Shown here: positions 25,697 through 33,360 of the stretch, piece after piece
Numbering within the stretch: the first letter of the stretch is position 1
How the letters are laid out: every line of letters starts with the position of its first letter
Origin: a virus
Virus record (IMG/VR): IMGVR_UViG_3300042197_001803
Span: 1-64,000 of that record
Length of the DNA stretch: 64,000 nucleotides
Strand: one strand, 5' to 3'
The notes under the pieces: generated by a model
The model's database searches: none
What the model saw: the letters and a program-made list of their open reading frames with translations, nothing else
Told to the model about the DNA's origin: nothing
Translations under genes and position numbers: made by a program

Positions 25697-26203
25697 TTAA
25701 AAATTTTTTGTAACTAAATCTTTTTCAGATATGATAAGTTCACCCTCATTTAAAACACCATCTTGGTATTCTTTTATTGTGTCAACTATTTCAGGGAATT
25801 CTTTCCAATAAATAGAACCTTCGTTTTCGGGACTATAAATATTGTCCACCAAATATTGAACAACCGTGTTATCCTCGGTAGTTAAAAACCCATGAGCATA
25901 TCCTCTAGGGACATATAATTCTTCGCCAGGGGTTACAATAAATTCATAAACTTTTAAATAATGTGGTGAATCAATTCTAATATCAACAATAAAGTCAATA
26001 ATCATTCCTGTAATTACCTTAATAAGTTTTGCCTGAGCAAAATCACCTAATTGAAAGTGCAACCCTCTAAAAGTACCTTTTTTAGGGTTAAAACTAACAT
26101 TACTTTGAATCCAATCTTTATCTAAAGAATATAAAGATAGAGGTGCAAAGGTACCTCTGTGGTCAACAAATACGTTATTTTTTATTTTAAAACCCTGTTC
26201 CAT
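25697..26203 (-). CDS. rmlC: dTDP-4-dehydrorhamnose 3,5-epimerase-like protein
   Basis: 168 aa, close to the usual 180. Family signatures are visible: DHRGTFAPL, KKGTFRGLHFQ with the catalytic His, AQAKLIKVITG, DIRIDSPHY, ELYVPRGYAHGFL and VVQYLVDNIYSPENEG. These belong to the cupin-fold RmlC epimerases, which convert dTDP-4-keto-6-deoxyglucose toward a rhamnose or related deoxysugar. RmlB lies two genes upstream, so a nucleotide-sugar branch is encoded. RmlA and RmlD are not in the window and may be supplied by the host. The product may be another deoxysugar rather than rhamnose. Confidence 0.88.
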   Translation of the reverse strand: MEQGFKIKNNVFVDHRGTFAPLSLYSLDKDWIQSNVSFNPKKGTFRGLHFQLGDFAQAKLIKVITGMIIDFIVDIRIDSPHYLKVYEFIVTPGEELYVPRGYAHGFLTTEDNTVVQYLVDNIYSPENEGSIYWKEFPEIVDTIKEYQDGVLNEGELIISEKDLVTKNF

Positions 26204-26205
26204 AA

Positions 26206-26427
26206 TTATGAATTAATTTCAGCCATCATAACCATTAAGGCTTCAGCTTTATCTCTTGCGTTGGTATATTGTTCCACAATTTTATCCATTTCTTCAGTGA
26301 ATTGTGGGTGTTCACCTATAGCAACAGGATTATTAATGTAGACTTCAAGTCTAGCAATTGCGTCCATCATTTCCGCATGATACTTAGCTGACAATGCAGC
26401 ACTTAATCTGTTTTGTTTTGATTCCAT
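26206..26427 (-). CDS. Small helical protein between rmlB and rmlC (73 aa)
   Basis: Two amphipathic helices rich in Ala, Glu and Met (LSAALSAKYHAEMMDAIARL). It is packed 1-2 nt from both sugar genes in the same orientation. No motif recognised; unlikely to be an enzyme at this size. Confidence 0.55.
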   Translation of the reverse strand: MESKQNRLSAALSAKYHAEMMDAIARLEVYINNPVAIGEHPQFTEEMDKIVEQYTNARDKAEALMVMMAEINS

Positions 26428-26428
26428 T

Positions 26429-27352
26429 TTATTTATTTTTAATTTTATTTATCGTTTCTTTTATCCATTCTTTGAATGTTATATTCTGAATATCACCAAA
26501 AATATTCATGTACTTACCACTATCTAGGCTATATCTCCTATCATGACCTAACCTATCTTCAACATACTTAAATTTAACATCTTTACCTAAAGACTCACTA
26601 ATCATTGACACTATTTCGTTATTGGTATATCGCTCACCAGTTCCAATATTAAAAATTTTATTTACGTAATCAGATTTAAGTAATTTATAAATTGCCTTAG
26701 CATTATCATCGGCATGAATCCATTCTCTAATTTGATTTCCGTCACCATAAACAGGAACCTCGATTCCGTTTTTAATTGAATTGATAATTTTTGGTACAAA
26801 TTTTTCTTTATGTTGGTTTTCACCGTAGTTATTACAAGTTCTAGTAATTAAGTACGGTAACTTGTATGTTCTACCCGCAGCCATCACTAACATATCTGAA
26901 GACAATTTAGTTGCCGAATAATATGAACTACCAATTAAGGGTGATTCTTCATTAGCAATTTTATATCCAGGATAATCATCCATGTCACCATAAACTTCAT
27001 CCGTAGATATCTGAATAAATTTTTTTAGGTTTTTATTTTTTCTAGCAACTTCAATTAAATTAAAAGTGCCTTCAACATTTGTTCTTACAAATGGTAATCC
27101 GTTACTAATTGAGTTATCCACGTGAGATTCAGCCGCAAAATTAACAATATAATCATATTCACCAAGTTCTTCTGATGTTACATCACAAATATCTTTTTGT
27201 AAAAATTTTACACTTTTTCTAATATTATTAGGATTTGCGGCGTATGTGATTTTATCAATCAATATAATTTCATCATCTTGGTTTTCATTCACATAATTAA
27301 TAAAGTGTGAACCTATAAACCCCAAACCGCCAGTTACAATAATTTTACTCAT
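26429..27352 (-). CDS. rmlB: dTDP-glucose 4,6-dehydratase-like protein
   Basis: 307 aa, short-chain dehydrogenase family: TGGLGFIGSHFINYV (NAD-binding Gly motif), NFAAESHVDNSI, ISTDEVYGD, YSATKLSSDMLV with the YxxxK pair, RTCNNYGENQ and GDGNQIREWIHADDNA. This is the RmlB signature. The enzyme makes dTDP-4-keto-6-deoxy-D-glucose, the substrate of RmlC. It is the first gene of the sugar operon. No TATTTAT or clear TTTG box lies immediately before it. Confidence 0.92.
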   Translation of the reverse strand: MSKIIVTGGLGFIGSHFINYVNENQDDEIILIDKITYAANPNNIRKSVKFLQKDICDVTSEELGEYDYIVNFAAESHVDNSISNGLPFVRTNVEGTFNLIEVARKNKNLKKFIQISTDEVYGDMDDYPGYKIANEESPLIGSSYYSATKLSSDMLVMAAGRTYKLPYLITRTCNNYGENQHKEKFVPKIINSIKNGIEVPVYGDGNQIREWIHADDNAKAIYKLLKSDYVNKIFNIGTGERYTNNEIVSMISESLGKDVKFKYVEDRLGHDRRYSLDSGKYMNIFGDIQNITFKEWIKETINKIKNK

Positions 27353-27356
27353 AAAA

Positions 27357-27392
27357 AAAAACCTTCGTATAAATTATAATACAAAGGTTTTT
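27357..27392 (-). terminator. Intrinsic terminator
   Basis: AAAACCTT...AAGGTTTT inverted repeat with inner GTAT/ATAC pairing, followed by T9 on the minus strand. It separates the 105-aa gene from the sugar operon. Confidence 0.7.
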
Positions 27393-27414
27393 AATTGTAA
27401 AATATTATGATAAA

Positions 27415-27732
27415 TTATTTACCTATAACAATCTCATCGTAGTTTAATTTACCCATACCACCACTATCATCAACTAGTTCATCATACATAAATGTTTTAA
27501 CAACTGATGTAATACTTTGTTCAGCTTGGGCAATCTTAGATTCCATCCAATCTTCTAACTGCTCACCATCTTCCATTTCTTCCCACATTTTGTAAGCCAT
27601 AATAGCTATAGTGAATAATTGTTTTTTAGCCATGTAAGAACCTTCTTCATGATTCTCAACAATTCTACCATCTTTAACACCGTTAATTAACTTTTCAAGT
27701 TGTTTTTCGGTTAATATAATATCTTTACCCAT
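27415..27732 (-). CDS. Hypothetical protein with head-targeting N-terminus (105 aa)
   Basis: Starts MGKDIILTEKQLEKLINGVK, a clean ILTE peptide. The remainder is acidic and helical (MAYKMWEEMEDGEQLEDWME). A TATTTAT box is at 27748-27754. It is likely a small packaged protein; no family is assigned. Confidence 0.6.
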   Translation of the reverse strand: MGKDIILTEKQLEKLINGVKDGRIVENHEEGSYMAKKQLFTIAIMAYKMWEEMEDGEQLEDWMESKIAQAEQSITSVVKTFMYDELVDDSGGMGKLNYDEIVIGK

Positions 27733-27763
27733 TTTAATAGTTTATTAATAAATATCTGAAAAC

Positions 27764-27786
27764 AAAAAAAGGAGACCGAAGTCTCC
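27764..27786 (-). terminator. Intrinsic terminator
   Basis: GGAGAC TTCG GTCTCC followed by T7 on the minus strand: a 6-bp GC-rich stem with the very stable UUCG tetraloop. Confidence 0.88.
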
Positions 27787-27852
27787 TGATTTGGGGCCGA
27801 CCAGATTAGTCGACGGTTCCACCACCTTATTTTTCTAAATAAGGAAACACGA
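27787..27852 (-). ncRNA. Structured 3' UTR or small RNA candidate
   Basis: A 66-nt GC-richer stretch with two further hairpins: CCTTATTT/AAATAAGG at 27826-27845, and a GGGGCC-GAC / GTC-(GAC)-GGTTCC foldback at 27793-27820. It follows the stop of the 163-aa gene and ends in a UUCG terminator. The unusual GC content and three adjacent stems suggest a functional RNA structure. The plus strand looks slightly like a tmRNA 5' end, which I rejected. Confidence 0.35.
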
Positions 27853-28344
27853 TTAACTAAACTCAGTGGATGACGAAACCCTTAAACCATCCACATATGT
27901 GTCATGGTACTTGGTGTAATCAACATAGTGAGTTGTTGGGTTTCTTTCATAATAGGTTTTAACATCCCAACCATCAACACACCAATTTAAAGCCATCTCA
28001 ATGAACTCTTCAACTGGTTGTTCAACACCGTATTCATCAACAACTCTACCACTTCTAATAAATTTTAAAAGTTCTTCTTTATTTGAATAGTATTTGTTTT
28101 TATGGAAGTTCCAAGAGAATTTCCATCCACCGCTTCTTTTACCTAAATGAACTGACATACCTTCGGTAAGTTCTTCCCAAGGATTTAAATTTTCCCATTG
28201 AGATTCAGGATTTGTGATTGAGCGATACCCTCTTTGAATTTCACCAGGACACCACCTATCCATCTCCTGTAATCGAATATGCAATTTTTGAAAACGAGAG
28301 TTTACTTCGTCTACTTTAGGTACCCTATAATAATTAGTTCCCAT
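27853..28344 (-). CDS. MGTNYY-family phage protein (163 aa)
   Basis: Begins MGTNYYRVPKVDEV and has HLGKRSGGWKFSWNFHKNKYYSN, the start and GKxSGGW motif of a small protein family common in tailed phages. Many members have CxxC near the start; here those Cys are missing and replaced by a helical insert. Function unknown. The end is followed by a structured UTR. Confidence 0.65.
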   Translation of the reverse strand: MGTNYYRVPKVDEVNSRFQKLHIRLQEMDRWCPGEIQRGYRSITNPESQWENLNPWEELTEGMSVHLGKRSGGWKFSWNFHKNKYYSNKEELLKFIRSGRVVDEYGVEQPVEEFIEMALNWCVDGWDVKTYYERNPTTHYVDYTKYHDTYVDGLRVSSSTEFS

Positions 28345-28354
28345 AATATATATT

Positions 28355-28630
28355 TTATTTAGTCACCAAAGCCTCAATTTTACTTCTCATGTGGTCCGCA
28401 AGTTCGTACTCATTGGTTGTAGTAACAACGATAGAGTCTTCTAAAAAACGGAATGGTATGTTGATTAGAAAATCAGTTCCGTTGAAGAACGTTAGATTTT
28501 CCTTGAGTTCCAAACATCCTTGAACCATTTTTAGGAACAGTTTGAACTGTGTTCCATCCACAAATGTTTCATTCAAAAGGGTTCCGAATTTTTCGTTTTC
28601 GATTCTGATTTTATATACTACTGTGTTCAT
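28355..28630 (-). CDS. Hypothetical protein (91 aa)
   Basis: A small alpha/beta protein (MNTVVYKIRIENEKFGTLLNE...). The host-type TATCTTTG box at 28650-28657 is 19 nt upstream of the ATG. It probably forms a two-gene early operon with the MGTNYY-family gene. Not recognised. Confidence 0.55.
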   Translation of the reverse strand: MNTVVYKIRIENEKFGTLLNETFVDGTQFKLFLKMVQGCLELKENLTFFNGTDFLINIPFRFLEDSIVVTTTNEYELADHMRSKIEALVTK

Positions 28631-28649
28631 ATCTGACTTAATTGTTATA

Positions 28650-28657
28650 CAAAGATA
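28650..28657 (-). promoter_or_regulatory. Host-type -7 box (TATCTTTG)
   Basis: TATCTTTG on the minus strand 19 nt before the start of the 91-aa gene. A matching -33 TTTG is not clear. Confidence 0.55.
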
Positions 28658-28666
28658 AATAAAATT

Positions 28667-29401
28667 TTAGACTTTACCTAATGATTCTACCAAATTTTCT
28701 AACCCAATGTTATTAGGAACCTCAACTTTAATAACTTTAAAGGTAATTACATCTTCAACTGGACTATAATTGTATGATAAAGTAATGTGTGTTTGGTTGG
28801 CATTCTCCACAACAAATGTACTAGGTTGTAAACTTCTAGAATTGGTTCTAATAAATTTATATGGAAACTTATCGGAAAGTTCTTTATAGGCTCGTTTATT
28901 AATATCTTCTCGTTCTTTTTTTAAGTTTTCCTGACGAAATAGAGTTTCAACGTGTTCGATAATTTTTTTAGCCACAGTTCTTCCTGACTTGTAATAAGGA
29001 CTTTCGTTATAATCAATGTTAGTTCTAACTTTGTATCCTTCATTTGTAGACCTCCAAGAACCTCTATGACTTACATGATGTTCACAAACTTCAATACAAA
29101 TACGGTTTCTAAAATGTTCCTCAGGTAACTTACCAACATACTTAATAGTTAAATCAAAGTATTTCAAAGGAATTCTCTCAACAGGGAATCCATCTACAAA
29201 AATGGGAAATTCATCAACCCTTTCATCCTTAATTAATTCAAAATCAGGTGAAATCTTTAACATTTCATCGAAGTATTTTTGAAAGGCCGATTCTCTGTCT
29301 CTGTGTTCTTTGGACCTTCTGTTAACGCCATCCATAACACGAGCTTTAGCATTTCTATACGATTTTAAGTATTGTTCTTTGGTTAATTTACTATTGGTCA
29401 T
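28667..29401 (-). CDS. Hypothetical protein (244 aa)
   Basis: A basic, helical N-terminal half (LKSYRNAKARVMDGVNRRSK) and a beta-rich middle with CIEVCEHHVSHRGSWRS, a Cys/His cluster that could bind metal. A host-type TATATTTG box (29422-29429) lies 20 nt upstream of the ATG. No family is recognised. Confidence 0.6.
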   Translation of the reverse strand: MTNSKLTKEQYLKSYRNAKARVMDGVNRRSKEHRDRESAFQKYFDEMLKISPDFELIKDERVDEFPIFVDGFPVERIPLKYFDLTIKYVGKLPEEHFRNRICIEVCEHHVSHRGSWRSTNEGYKVRTNIDYNESPYYKSGRTVAKKIIEHVETLFRQENLKKEREDINKRAYKELSDKFPYKFIRTNSRSLQPSTFVVENANQTHITLSYNYSPVEDVITFKVIKVEVPNNIGLENLVESLGKV

Positions 29402-29436
29402 TGTTTAGGTCTTTGTTAATACAAATATACAACAAA

Positions 29437-29874
29437 TTATTTAATTTGCCTCATTAAATCCCTATTAATGTCTTTTTCTTTTATACTTTCTCTCTTGTCG
29501 TATAACTTTTTACCTTTACCTAAAACTATTTCAACCTTTAACAAACCTCTATCATTTGTAAAAATTTTATAAGGAACCAAAGTTAACCCCTTAATAAGTT
29601 CTTTTTGTAACTTTACAAGTTCTTTTTTCTTAAGAAGAAGTTTGCGTTCTCTCAATGGTTCGTGAGTGTATGATTGTTTATATTCAGGTATATTCATACC
29701 CCGAATAAACAATTCACCTTGATTAAAATAACAATAAGCGTCCACAAGTGAAACTTTACCATCACGTATTGATTTAACTTCAGAACCCATCAGTTTTATA
29801 CCAACAACAAAAGTATCTACGAAGAAATATTCGTGACTAACTTTTTTATTAACTATGTTGACTGATGACTTCAT
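29437..29874 (-). CDS. smpB: SmpB (SsrA-binding protein)
   Basis: 145 aa, starting at MKSSVNIVNKKVSHEYF; the frame extends 24 codons upstream but that part crosses a terminator and a promoter box. SmpB signatures: GSEVKSIRDGKVSLVDAYC, GELFIRGMNIPEYKQ, RERKLLLKKKEL, LVPYKIFTNDRGLLKVEI and GKKLYDKRE. It binds tmRNA for ribosome rescue. The C-terminal tail is short (EKDINRDLMRQIK). A host-type TATCTTTG box (29880-29887) is followed after 5 nt by the ATG, a leaderless arrangement. No tmRNA gene was found in the window. Confidence 0.93.
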   Translation of the reverse strand: MKSSVNIVNKKVSHEYFFVDTFVVGIKLMGSEVKSIRDGKVSLVDAYCYFNQGELFIRGMNIPEYKQSYTHEPLRERKLLLKKKELVKLQKELIKGLTLVPYKIFTNDRGLLKVEIVLGKGKKLYDKRESIKEKDINRDLMRQIK

Positions 29875-29879
29875 AACAA

Positions 29880-29911
29880 CAAAGATAGTAAAAAAAATAA
29901 AAAACCCCAAA
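29880..29911 (-). promoter_or_regulatory. Host-type promoter of smpB
   Basis: On the minus strand TTTG (29908-29911) and TATCTTTG (29880-29887) with a 20-nt spacer. The -33 element overlaps the terminator stem, packing the end of one unit against the start of the next. Confidence 0.65.
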
Positions 29912-29935
29912 AAGTTTTTACACTTTTGGGGTTTT
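29901..29935. terminator. Intrinsic terminator
   Basis: AAAACCCCAAAAG / CTTTTGGGGTTTT stem of 13 bp with A/T-rich flanks, able to act in both directions, between the Nudix gene and smpB. Confidence 0.8.
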
Positions 29936-30004
29936 AAGTATTTCAACCATTAAAGAAAGGGGTTTGGCTGTGTATCACATAAATATCACAATTTTTTAAA
30001 AAGT

Positions 30005-30430
30005 TTAATCTTTTGTTAAAATTTTTAAAATTAATTTATATAGTTGGTCATTTTTGTCTTCTATAGGTATATTATTAACATCAAAATAACCACACTCGGT
30101 GTGTTCATCACCGTCAATAGCGTTTTTTAAGTCAGGATTAATTTTTTCATCAACCTCCATTAAAAAAACATACATTAACCCTTTGTTTTTAGAGCCGTCT
30201 CTATTAGTTCTATTTATAAACCCAACAAGTTTTAATTTAGTTTCAGGTTTGATATTAGTTTCTTCGTAAAATTCACGAATAGCACCATCATAAGGTGACT
30301 CACCATTATTAATTTTACCCGCGGGTATTGACCACGCGCCAGGTAATGAACCTTCATTATTTCTTTTACATAACAGAACTTTATCGTCATGTTTAACTAA
30401 AACACCAGAGTACCTTTTAACTATTTCCAT
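30005..30430 (-). CDS. Nudix hydrolase
   Basis: 141 aa. The Nudix box GKINNGESPYDGAIREFYEE is complete (Gx5Ex7REUxEExGU form), preceded by PGAWSIPAGK. The fold length is normal. Nudix enzymes hydrolyse nucleoside diphosphates linked to another group, for example oxidised dNTPs or NAD-type compounds; the substrate cannot be told here. Divergent from the DUF192 gene, with the start codons 20 nt apart. Confidence 0.92.
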   Translation of the reverse strand: MEIVKRYSGVLVKHDDKVLLCKRNNEGSLPGAWSIPAGKINNGESPYDGAIREFYEETNIKPETKLKLVGFINRTNRDGSKNKGLMYVFLMEVDEKINPDLKNAIDGDEHTECGYFDVNNIPIEDKNDQLYKLILKILTKD

Positions 30431-30439
30431 TTGAATCGA

Positions 30440-30446
30440 TATTTAT
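30440..30446 (+). promoter_or_regulatory. TATTTAT box
   Basis: GATATTTATCAAT in the 20-bp gap between divergent starts, 4 nt before the plus-strand ATG. The reverse strand reads ATAAATATC, so orientation favours the plus-strand gene. Confidence 0.45.
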
Positions 30447-30450
30447 CAAT

Positions 30451-30795
30451 ATGTTAATAAATATAAATAGTAAAACTTTTAAAGTAAAATCTGTTTTTAC
30501 TGGAAAAGATATATCAAAAGGAATGATGGGTAGAAAATTTGATTCATCTTTTGATGGTATGTTATTTATTATGGAGCCAGGTCAACATTGTTTTTGGATG
30601 AAAAATTGTATTATTGATTTAGATATAATTTTCATAAAAAACAATACGATAACAAAAATACACCACAATTGTAAACCTTGTAATTCTGAAAATTGTGAAA
30701 ATTATTGTGGTGAAGGTGACTTAGTATTAGAAGTTGATGGTGGTACTTGTAAAAAGTACTCCATTGAAAGTGGTGATACCTTAAGATTTATTTAG
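30451..30795 (+). CDS. DUF192 family protein
   Basis: 114 aa. MEPGQHCFWMKNCIIDLDIIFI is the core DUF192 motif, followed by LVLEVDGGTCKKYSIESGD. Cellular members are usually secreted, but no signal peptide is seen here. A CKPCNSENCENYC insertion could bind metal. Function unknown; the family includes archaeal and bacterial beta-barrel proteins. Confidence 0.82.
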   Translation: MLININSKTFKVKSVFTGKDISKGMMGRKFDSSFDGMLFIMEPGQHCFWMKNCIIDLDIIFIKNNTITKIHHNCKPCNSENCENYCGEGDLVLEVDGGTCKKYSIESGDTLRFI

Positions 30796-32194
30796 AGTTA
30801 ATCTTTTCTTGTAAAACCTTAACAAATTCATTTTGTATCATCTTGGTGAACTTAACGTAAGGTGCATCATCAGACTCAGGGTTGTATTTGTATTTACCTT
30901 GTGGTGGTCTATTTGACCTACCTAAATAATTTAAACCTGAAATGTTGGTAATACATTTGTGACCACCACTATTCGACTGTATTAAATCCCAAGCATTTAT
31001 AGTTACTTTGTCTAAAACACTCATTTCTTCATCGCTTAATTCTGTAAATGGTTTTTCCATTATCTTACCAATATAAGTTAGAATTTCTTTTCCACTATCC
31101 ATAGTTTTAAAACTATCTCCATAAAGTGCAACAAAATCTCTAAATGTAAAACCTACTGACTCACCACCAAAATCTTTAGATGATTCGGATATCCATTTAA
31201 TAGTTGATAAAGGTATTTGTCTATCTTTTAGTTGTGATTCCCATTTTGATAACACCTCTTGAGCAATTTCACCTAAATTAACACCTTTTAATTCTCTCTC
31301 TTTTTTGAAAGGGTTACATGAAGCTTGAACCAATCCTAAAGGCCATGCGATAACCAAGAAGTCGGCTTCTGGATTATTTTTGAATGGTGTATATCTATCA
31401 TAAGAACCAGGTTTGGTCATTATACCACCACCATATTGAACAATAATATTATCCATAACATTTACGTTAGGGCTTGTTTTCATTTGTTCTATATACGCTA
31501 ATTTGTTTTTTTCTAACTCTTCAACACCAACATAACCTTTTTCTTTCATAATTCGTTTTATGTTCATAACCAAATTAAGTAAAGATGGTGATGATTTTAA
31601 GACAAGTTCCTCAAGAAACCCTGGTTTGTTTTTAAAAGCTAAAAGTAATTTGTTAGCGACTAAACCAAGTGCTCTTTTATTTTTAGCTAAAGATTCGTCT
31701 TTATCTAATTTAAATAAATAAGAAATTACTTCATCAACACTAACTTCGTTTGACGCATAGTTGGCTGAGTCAACCATTGATATTAATTGTATATCTTCAG
31801 GCGTAAAAACATCTTTTGGTGATACTACTTGAGATATGGTTTCTACGTTTGAGCGAGAAGCTCTGAATGAGGTTGACTTTGTATCTTCAGCCCCAGCCTG
31901 TCTATCATGATGGTCCGTGTGAATAACAAACATTGGTTTACCGTGTGCAAAATCAACTAAAACAGGCATTGTATCGCCCTGAGCGTCATTCTTTTTAACC
32001 GCAAACTCTTTATCGCCATATTGAATTACGTGAGCATCAACAACTTTAATACCATTGTTTTCTAGATATTTTTTCATTGCTAAAGCTGTGGTTACACCAT
32101 CCAAATCTTGGTGAAAATATATTTCAGCCTTTGGGTATCTTTTAGCCAACTTATTTATATCTCTAAGTCCGCTCTCTTTAATTAATTTTTTCAT
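30788..32194 (-). CDS. DHH-family phosphoesterase with head-targeting N-terminus
   Basis: 468 aa. Starts MKKLIKESGLRDINKLAKRY (LIKE peptide). DHH motifs are in order: YFHQDLDGVTTALAMKKYL (DxDG), VLVDFAHGKP, and FVIHTDHHDRQ (DHH). Near the C-terminus SNSGGHKCITNISG matches the GGH motif of DHHA1 domains. RecJ, NrnA and c-di-AMP/pGpG phosphodiesterases share this fold. In a head-packaged protein, degradation of a host nucleotide signal or of short DNA/RNA would be plausible; the substrate is an inference. TAATG coupling to the upstream 369-aa gene. Confidence 0.82.
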   Translation of the reverse strand: MKKLIKESGLRDINKLAKRYPKAEIYFHQDLDGVTTALAMKKYLENNGIKVVDAHVIQYGDKEFAVKKNDAQGDTMPVLVDFAHGKPMFVIHTDHHDRQAGAEDTKSTSFRASRSNVETISQVVSPKDVFTPEDIQLISMVDSANYASNEVSVDEVISYLFKLDKDESLAKNKRALGLVANKLLLAFKNKPGFLEELVLKSSPSLLNLVMNIKRIMKEKGYVGVEELEKNKLAYIEQMKTSPNVNVMDNIIVQYGGGIMTKPGSYDRYTPFKNNPEADFLVIAWPLGLVQASCNPFKKERELKGVNLGEIAQEVLSKWESQLKDRQIPLSTIKWISESSKDFGGESVGFTFRDFVALYGDSFKTMDSGKEILTYIGKIMEKPFTELSDEEMSVLDKVTINAWDLIQSNSGGHKCITNISGLNYLGRSNRPPQGKYKYNPESDDAPYVKFTKMIQNEFVKVLQEKINSK

Positions 32195-33303
32195 TATACA
32201 AGTTTTGCGGGTCCGCCAAGTAATCCACCGATTATTGTTGATAGTATATCACCACCTTTTCCAAGTGAAGATGCTGGTGTTGATGATGTTTGAGATGGTA
32301 GTGGAGGTGGTGGCGGTGCTTGACCCAATCCCATCTCAGAACTCCATGTTTGTTGTGCTTGTGGTGTTTGAGAATACTCTTCCCATCTTTGTTCCGCGTT
32401 AGGAATAGTTTGTTCCAACTCTTCAGGTCCCACAAAATTAGCAACACCTAACCAATCTAAAAATCCTAAATAGGTTTTGGTTCTTCTCATTAATGACCTA
32501 GTTGCTGGATTTCCACCGAATATTCTTGGGACTCCAGCATATAGTTTTTGGCCTAATTTAGCATCTGATTTCATATACTTCCACCAAGAATTTTTCATGT
32601 CTTTATAACCACTAAAAACTTTACCTTCTTGTTTGGCGATTTGTTTTAATAATTCTTCTTTTTCTGCAGCGCCTAAAGCCTTTTCAGCTTTAAGTGTTGC
32701 ACCACTACGACTCGCTTTTGAAAATATTTGAACATATTCTTCAACGGCATTAACCAACCCTTTACCAAGACCTGGTACTCTACCAACTGAGTTTCGTAAC
32801 AATTCAACTAATTTTGTTCCCCATGTCGGAGCCTTTTCAACCATTTTTGCAATTGGTCCACCAGCCTTTTTAGCGGTAGACGCTATTTTAGCAGCATCTT
32901 TAGCAACAACCGCCGCTCTAAACGCTTTGGTTGCGGAACCTCCAACTTTTAAAACACCAATAACAGGTTTGGCGATAGCGTCTCCTAAGAATGGTAATAC
33001 TGAAACCCATGATAATATAGCAAAAAGTTTATCACCTTGTCTCCAATAACTTATACCATTAACCAAATCAACAATCCCTGTCGGGTCAAAAATACCAACA
33101 ATATCACCAACAGTATTATACCATTTATCTTCTTTAAGAAGTGGTTTTTTTTCGGGATAAACCACTTTTAACATTTCAACAACAATTCTTTTGTCTTTGT
33201 TAGATAATTTATTCCATTTTTCATTAAGAATTTTATGGAATTCTTCTTGATATATCTCAAATATTCTATCTTTTAATTCGGATTCTGTAACTATTTTAGG
33301 CAT
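32194..33303 (-). CDS. Pretoxin-like hydrophobic protein with head-targeting N-terminus
   Basis: 369 aa. Starts MPKIVTESELKDRIFEIYQE (VTE). Around residues 65-115 is GIFDPTGIVDLVNGISYWRQ followed by a hydrophobic helix WVSVLPFLGD, a layout like the pretoxin segments before toxin domains in polymorphic toxins. Then come Ala/Lys-rich helices and a Pro-rich stretch (APPPPPLPSQ), and the C-terminus is GGLLGGPAKLV. It may insert in membranes or help delivery. It is the first gene of an operon with the DHH phosphoesterase; a TATTTATA box lies at 33318-33325. Confidence 0.5.
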   Translation of the reverse strand: MPKIVTESELKDRIFEIYQEEFHKILNEKWNKLSNKDKRIVVEMLKVVYPEKKPLLKEDKWYNTVGDIVGIFDPTGIVDLVNGISYWRQGDKLFAILSWVSVLPFLGDAIAKPVIGVLKVGGSATKAFRAAVVAKDAAKIASTAKKAGGPIAKMVEKAPTWGTKLVELLRNSVGRVPGLGKGLVNAVEEYVQIFSKASRSGATLKAEKALGAAEKEELLKQIAKQEGKVFSGYKDMKNSWWKYMKSDAKLGQKLYAGVPRIFGGNPATRSLMRRTKTYLGFLDWLGVANFVGPEELEQTIPNAEQRWEEYSQTPQAQQTWSSEMGLGQAPPPPPLPSQTSSTPASSLGKGGDILSTIIGGLLGGPAKLV

Positions 33304-33317
33304 ATGATATTTTTTAC

Positions 33318-33325
33318 TATAAATA
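33318..33325 (-). promoter_or_regulatory. TATTTATA box
   Basis: GATATTTATAGTAAAAAATATC on the coding strand, 14 nt before the ATG at 33303. The GATATT/AATATC ends form an inverted repeat around the box, which could be an operator. Confidence 0.5.
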
Positions 33326-33331
33326 TCATAA

Positions 33332-33358
33332 AAATAAAAAAGAGGACTTAAAGTCCTC
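33332..33358 (-). terminator. Intrinsic terminator
   Basis: GAGGACT TTA AGTCCTC followed by T6 on the minus strand directly after the methyltransferase stop codon. Confidence 0.85.
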
Positions 33359-33360
33359 GA

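Noticed and set aside
27793-27830. Plus-strand sequence GGGGCCGACCAG...GTCGACGG resembling the 5' end of a tmRNA
   Set aside because: There is no room before the minus-strand gene at 27853 for a tmRNA body, no CCA-type 3' half was found, and there is no tag frame. The resemblance is limited to a few bases.
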